The position numbers and the translations under genes are program-made. A stretch of DNA of 64,000 bases from Ulvibacter sp. MAR_2010_11 (lineage in GTDB: Bacteria; Bacteroidota; Bacteroidia; Flavobacteriales; Flavobacteriaceae). A model generated the notes under the pieces. It was given only the letters and a program-made list of their open reading frames with translations, had not been told where the DNA came from and ran no database searches. Positions 62,624 to 64,000 of this stretch are shown piece after piece. Position 1 is the stretch's first letter. Each line of letters begins with the position of its first letter. The stretch lies in contig NZ_PHTY01000001.1 of assembly GCF_002813135.1 (NCBI RefSeq), forward strand, positions 1,979,501-2,043,500, given 5' to 3'.

Positions 62624-64000
62624 ATGGAACAAAAGAAATTTGACAAGAACTCGTTGATTGGGTTTTTACTGATTGGAGGAATTTTAATCTGGATGCTCTA
62701 CATTCAGAAGCCAACTCCCGAAGAAACTGAAGCTGAAAAAACCAAGACCGAACAGGTTGTCAATGCGGATAAAACGGCTTCAGACAAAACAACTTCAGTA
62801 GACACAACCTCTCTGGAGGGCGTGAACGAAATTACAGCCGCCAGTCCATCCGATTCTCTGGCACTGGATAAATTGAAGAACCAATTGGGTTCTTTTGCTT
62901 ATTCCGGGACGCTACCTTCAGCAACCGATGCAACCACGGTGTTGGAAAACGAAGTCCTTATTCTTACAGTTAGCAACAAAGGTGGATATATAACTGAGGC
63001 GAAACTCAAGGAACATACCATGTACACCGGTGAGCCTGTGTATTTGATTAAAGATAACAGTGCTTCGCTGAATCTTCAATTTGCTTCAGAAAACAGAACG
63101 CTCAACACCAAAGACCTGTTCTTTGAACCAAGTTTGACCAAAAATGGTGAGAACAGTGTCTTAACCATGCGACTTAAGACTTCAGCAAATGCCTTTATTG
63201 AATATCGCTATGAAATGCTGCCCAACGATTATATGCTTGGGTTTACAATTAGAACGCAAGGCTTAAATGATGTTATAAACACAGGTCAACCCATGTATCT
63301 GGATTGGGGGCTGAAAGGATATCGTCATGCAAAAAGCATCACCTATGAAAACAGATATTCACGCCTAACCTACGAATACGAAAACGGAGATGATCACTCG
63401 AAATTAAGTCCGTCCGGCGACGATGAAGAGACTGAAACCGGCGTAACATGGATGAATTTCCGTCAGCATTTCTTTAGCTCCATGTTATTAACCGATACAC
63501 CTTTTAAAGAAGTGAAATTGGCCTCGGTCGATTTGGTGATAGATGAAGAGATCGATACAGTTTATACAAAGCAATACAGTGCAAGAATGTTACTGGAGTC
63601 TAAAGGCGGAGACCTTGCATATAACATGAATATGTATTACGGGCCCACCGACTATCAGATTTTTAAAGAATACGATCGTAATCTGGACGAAGCCATGCCA
63701 TTGGGTTGGGGAATTTTTGGAATGATAAACAAATACATTATTATTCCATTGTTCAGTTTCCTGAGTGATTTCCTACCTGCGGGAATTGCAATCATTGTTT
63801 TAACAATCTTAATAAAACTTGCACTTTCACCGGTTCAATACAAACAGTATCTCGCACAGGCCAAGATGAAGGTATTGAAACCCGAACTCGACGAGATCCG
63901 TGAGAAGTACAAGGACAACAAAATGAAGCAGCAACAGGAAACGCTGAAGCTGCAAAATATTGCAGGTGCGAGTCCGTTAAAGGGTTGTTTACCCGCTCTT
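62624..64000 (+). CDS. yidC: Membrane protein insertase YidC (3' end outside window)
   Basis: The first 459 residues are visible. A transmembrane segment at about 9-27 ('SLIGFLLIGGILIWMLYI') is followed by a low-complexity linker rich in threonine, lysine and glutamate, then the periplasmic beta-sandwich domain ('VLILTVSNKGGYITEAKL', 'MRLKTSANAFIEYRYEML'). A second hydrophobic segment lies near 365-380, and the conserved region 'PAGIAIIVLTILIKLALSP' with 'KPELDEIREKYK' marks the insertase core. The frame runs off the right edge. It inserts and folds inner-membrane proteins, with or without Sec. Confidence 0.96.
   Translation, partial: MEQKKFDKNSLIGFLLIGGILIWMLYIQKPTPEETEAEKTKTEQVVNADKTASDKTTSVDTTSLEGVNEITAASPSDSLALDKLKNQLGSFAYSGTLPSATDATTVLENEVLILTVSNKGGYITEAKLKEHTMYTGEPVYLIKDNSASLNLQFASENRTLNTKDLFFEPSLTKNGENSVLTMRLKTSANAFIEYRYEMLPNDYMLGFTIRTQGLNDVINTGQPMYLDWGLKGYRHAKSITYENRYSRLTYEYENGDDHSKLSPSGDDEETETGVTWMNFRQHFFSSMLLTDTPFKEVKLASVDLVIDEEIDTVYTKQYSARMLLESKGGDLAYNMNMYYGPTDYQIFKEYDRNLDEAMPLGWGIFGMINKYIIIPLFSFLSDFLPAGIAIIVLTILIKLALSPVQYKQYLAQAKMKVLKPELDEIREKYKDNKMKQQQETLKLQNIAGASPLKGCLPAL

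Overview
The window comes from a Bacteroidota genome, almost certainly a marine-type member of the Flavobacteriaceae. The case rests on type IX secretion (T9SS) cargo with gliding-motility-type or type A C-terminal sorting domains, a PorP/SprF protein next to an OmpA/TPR/PD40 protein, a CarboxypepD_reg-type TonB receptor, DUF4369, DUF4295 and BshC genes, low GC, and the Bacteroidota -7 promoter element TAnnTTTG upstream of many genes. No rRNA, tRNA, insertion sequence, prophage or CRISPR array was found.

Layout. 1-8606: 3' part of a giant repetitive adhesin, then PorP/SprF and OmpA genes, a T9SS surface-adhesin module. 8715-10912: idi, queD, manA and a small unknown gene. 10914-13980 (minus): DUF4369 lipoprotein, DUF819 transporter, alpha/beta hydrolase; then an S1/P1 nuclease (plus) and a DoxX-AlkB pair (minus). 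15946-19962 (minus): large T9SS-secreted protein with HYR and P-domain-like modules. 20246-30890: htpG, fabH, TonB receptor, CoA-binding protein, sodium/solute symporter, and a secreted BNR-repeat protein. 30974-37858: recR, glycosyltransferase, E2 acyltransferase, glutaredoxin-like protein, then a tight operon of DnaQ-like exonuclease, FAH-family hydrolase, Hpt protein and cinA. 37992-42516: rpmB-rpmG-DUF4295-ftsY and rimO, separated by a large heptanucleotide array and a SET-domain gene. 42569-48660: lipoprotein, glycosyltransferase, TPR lipoprotein, trmL, DEAD-box helicase, a second heptad array and two tiny ORFs. 48703-55963: M14 carboxypeptidase, bshC, a third (inverted) heptad array, and a two-gene unit of GshB-like ATP-grasp ligase plus DUF1704/QEGLA metallopeptidase. 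56147-64000: guaA, LysM lipoprotein, OsmC, DUF922 and DUF3820 proteins, pyrG and a truncated yidC.

Most genes are housekeeping or envelope functions. The adhesin, PorP/SprF and OmpA genes would work together in export and anchoring of the adhesin; three further proteins (TonB receptor, HYR/P-domain protein, BNR protein) are outer-membrane or secreted. rpmB-rpmG-DUF4295-ftsY-rimO serve the ribosome and membrane targeting, and pyrG/yidC follow them functionally.

The most unusual structure is non-coding. Three intergenic regions (39842-40478, 48060-48365, 53040-53092) are written in 7-bp words. The 7-bp register persists even where the words change, and two of the loci share an exact 70-bp block. 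Other points of interest are the ATP-grasp/DUF1704 pair, which resembles a peptide-tagging and untagging cycle, and a structured 38665-38820 leader in front of ftsY. Calls rest on reading the sequence and on family knowledge; no database search was run.
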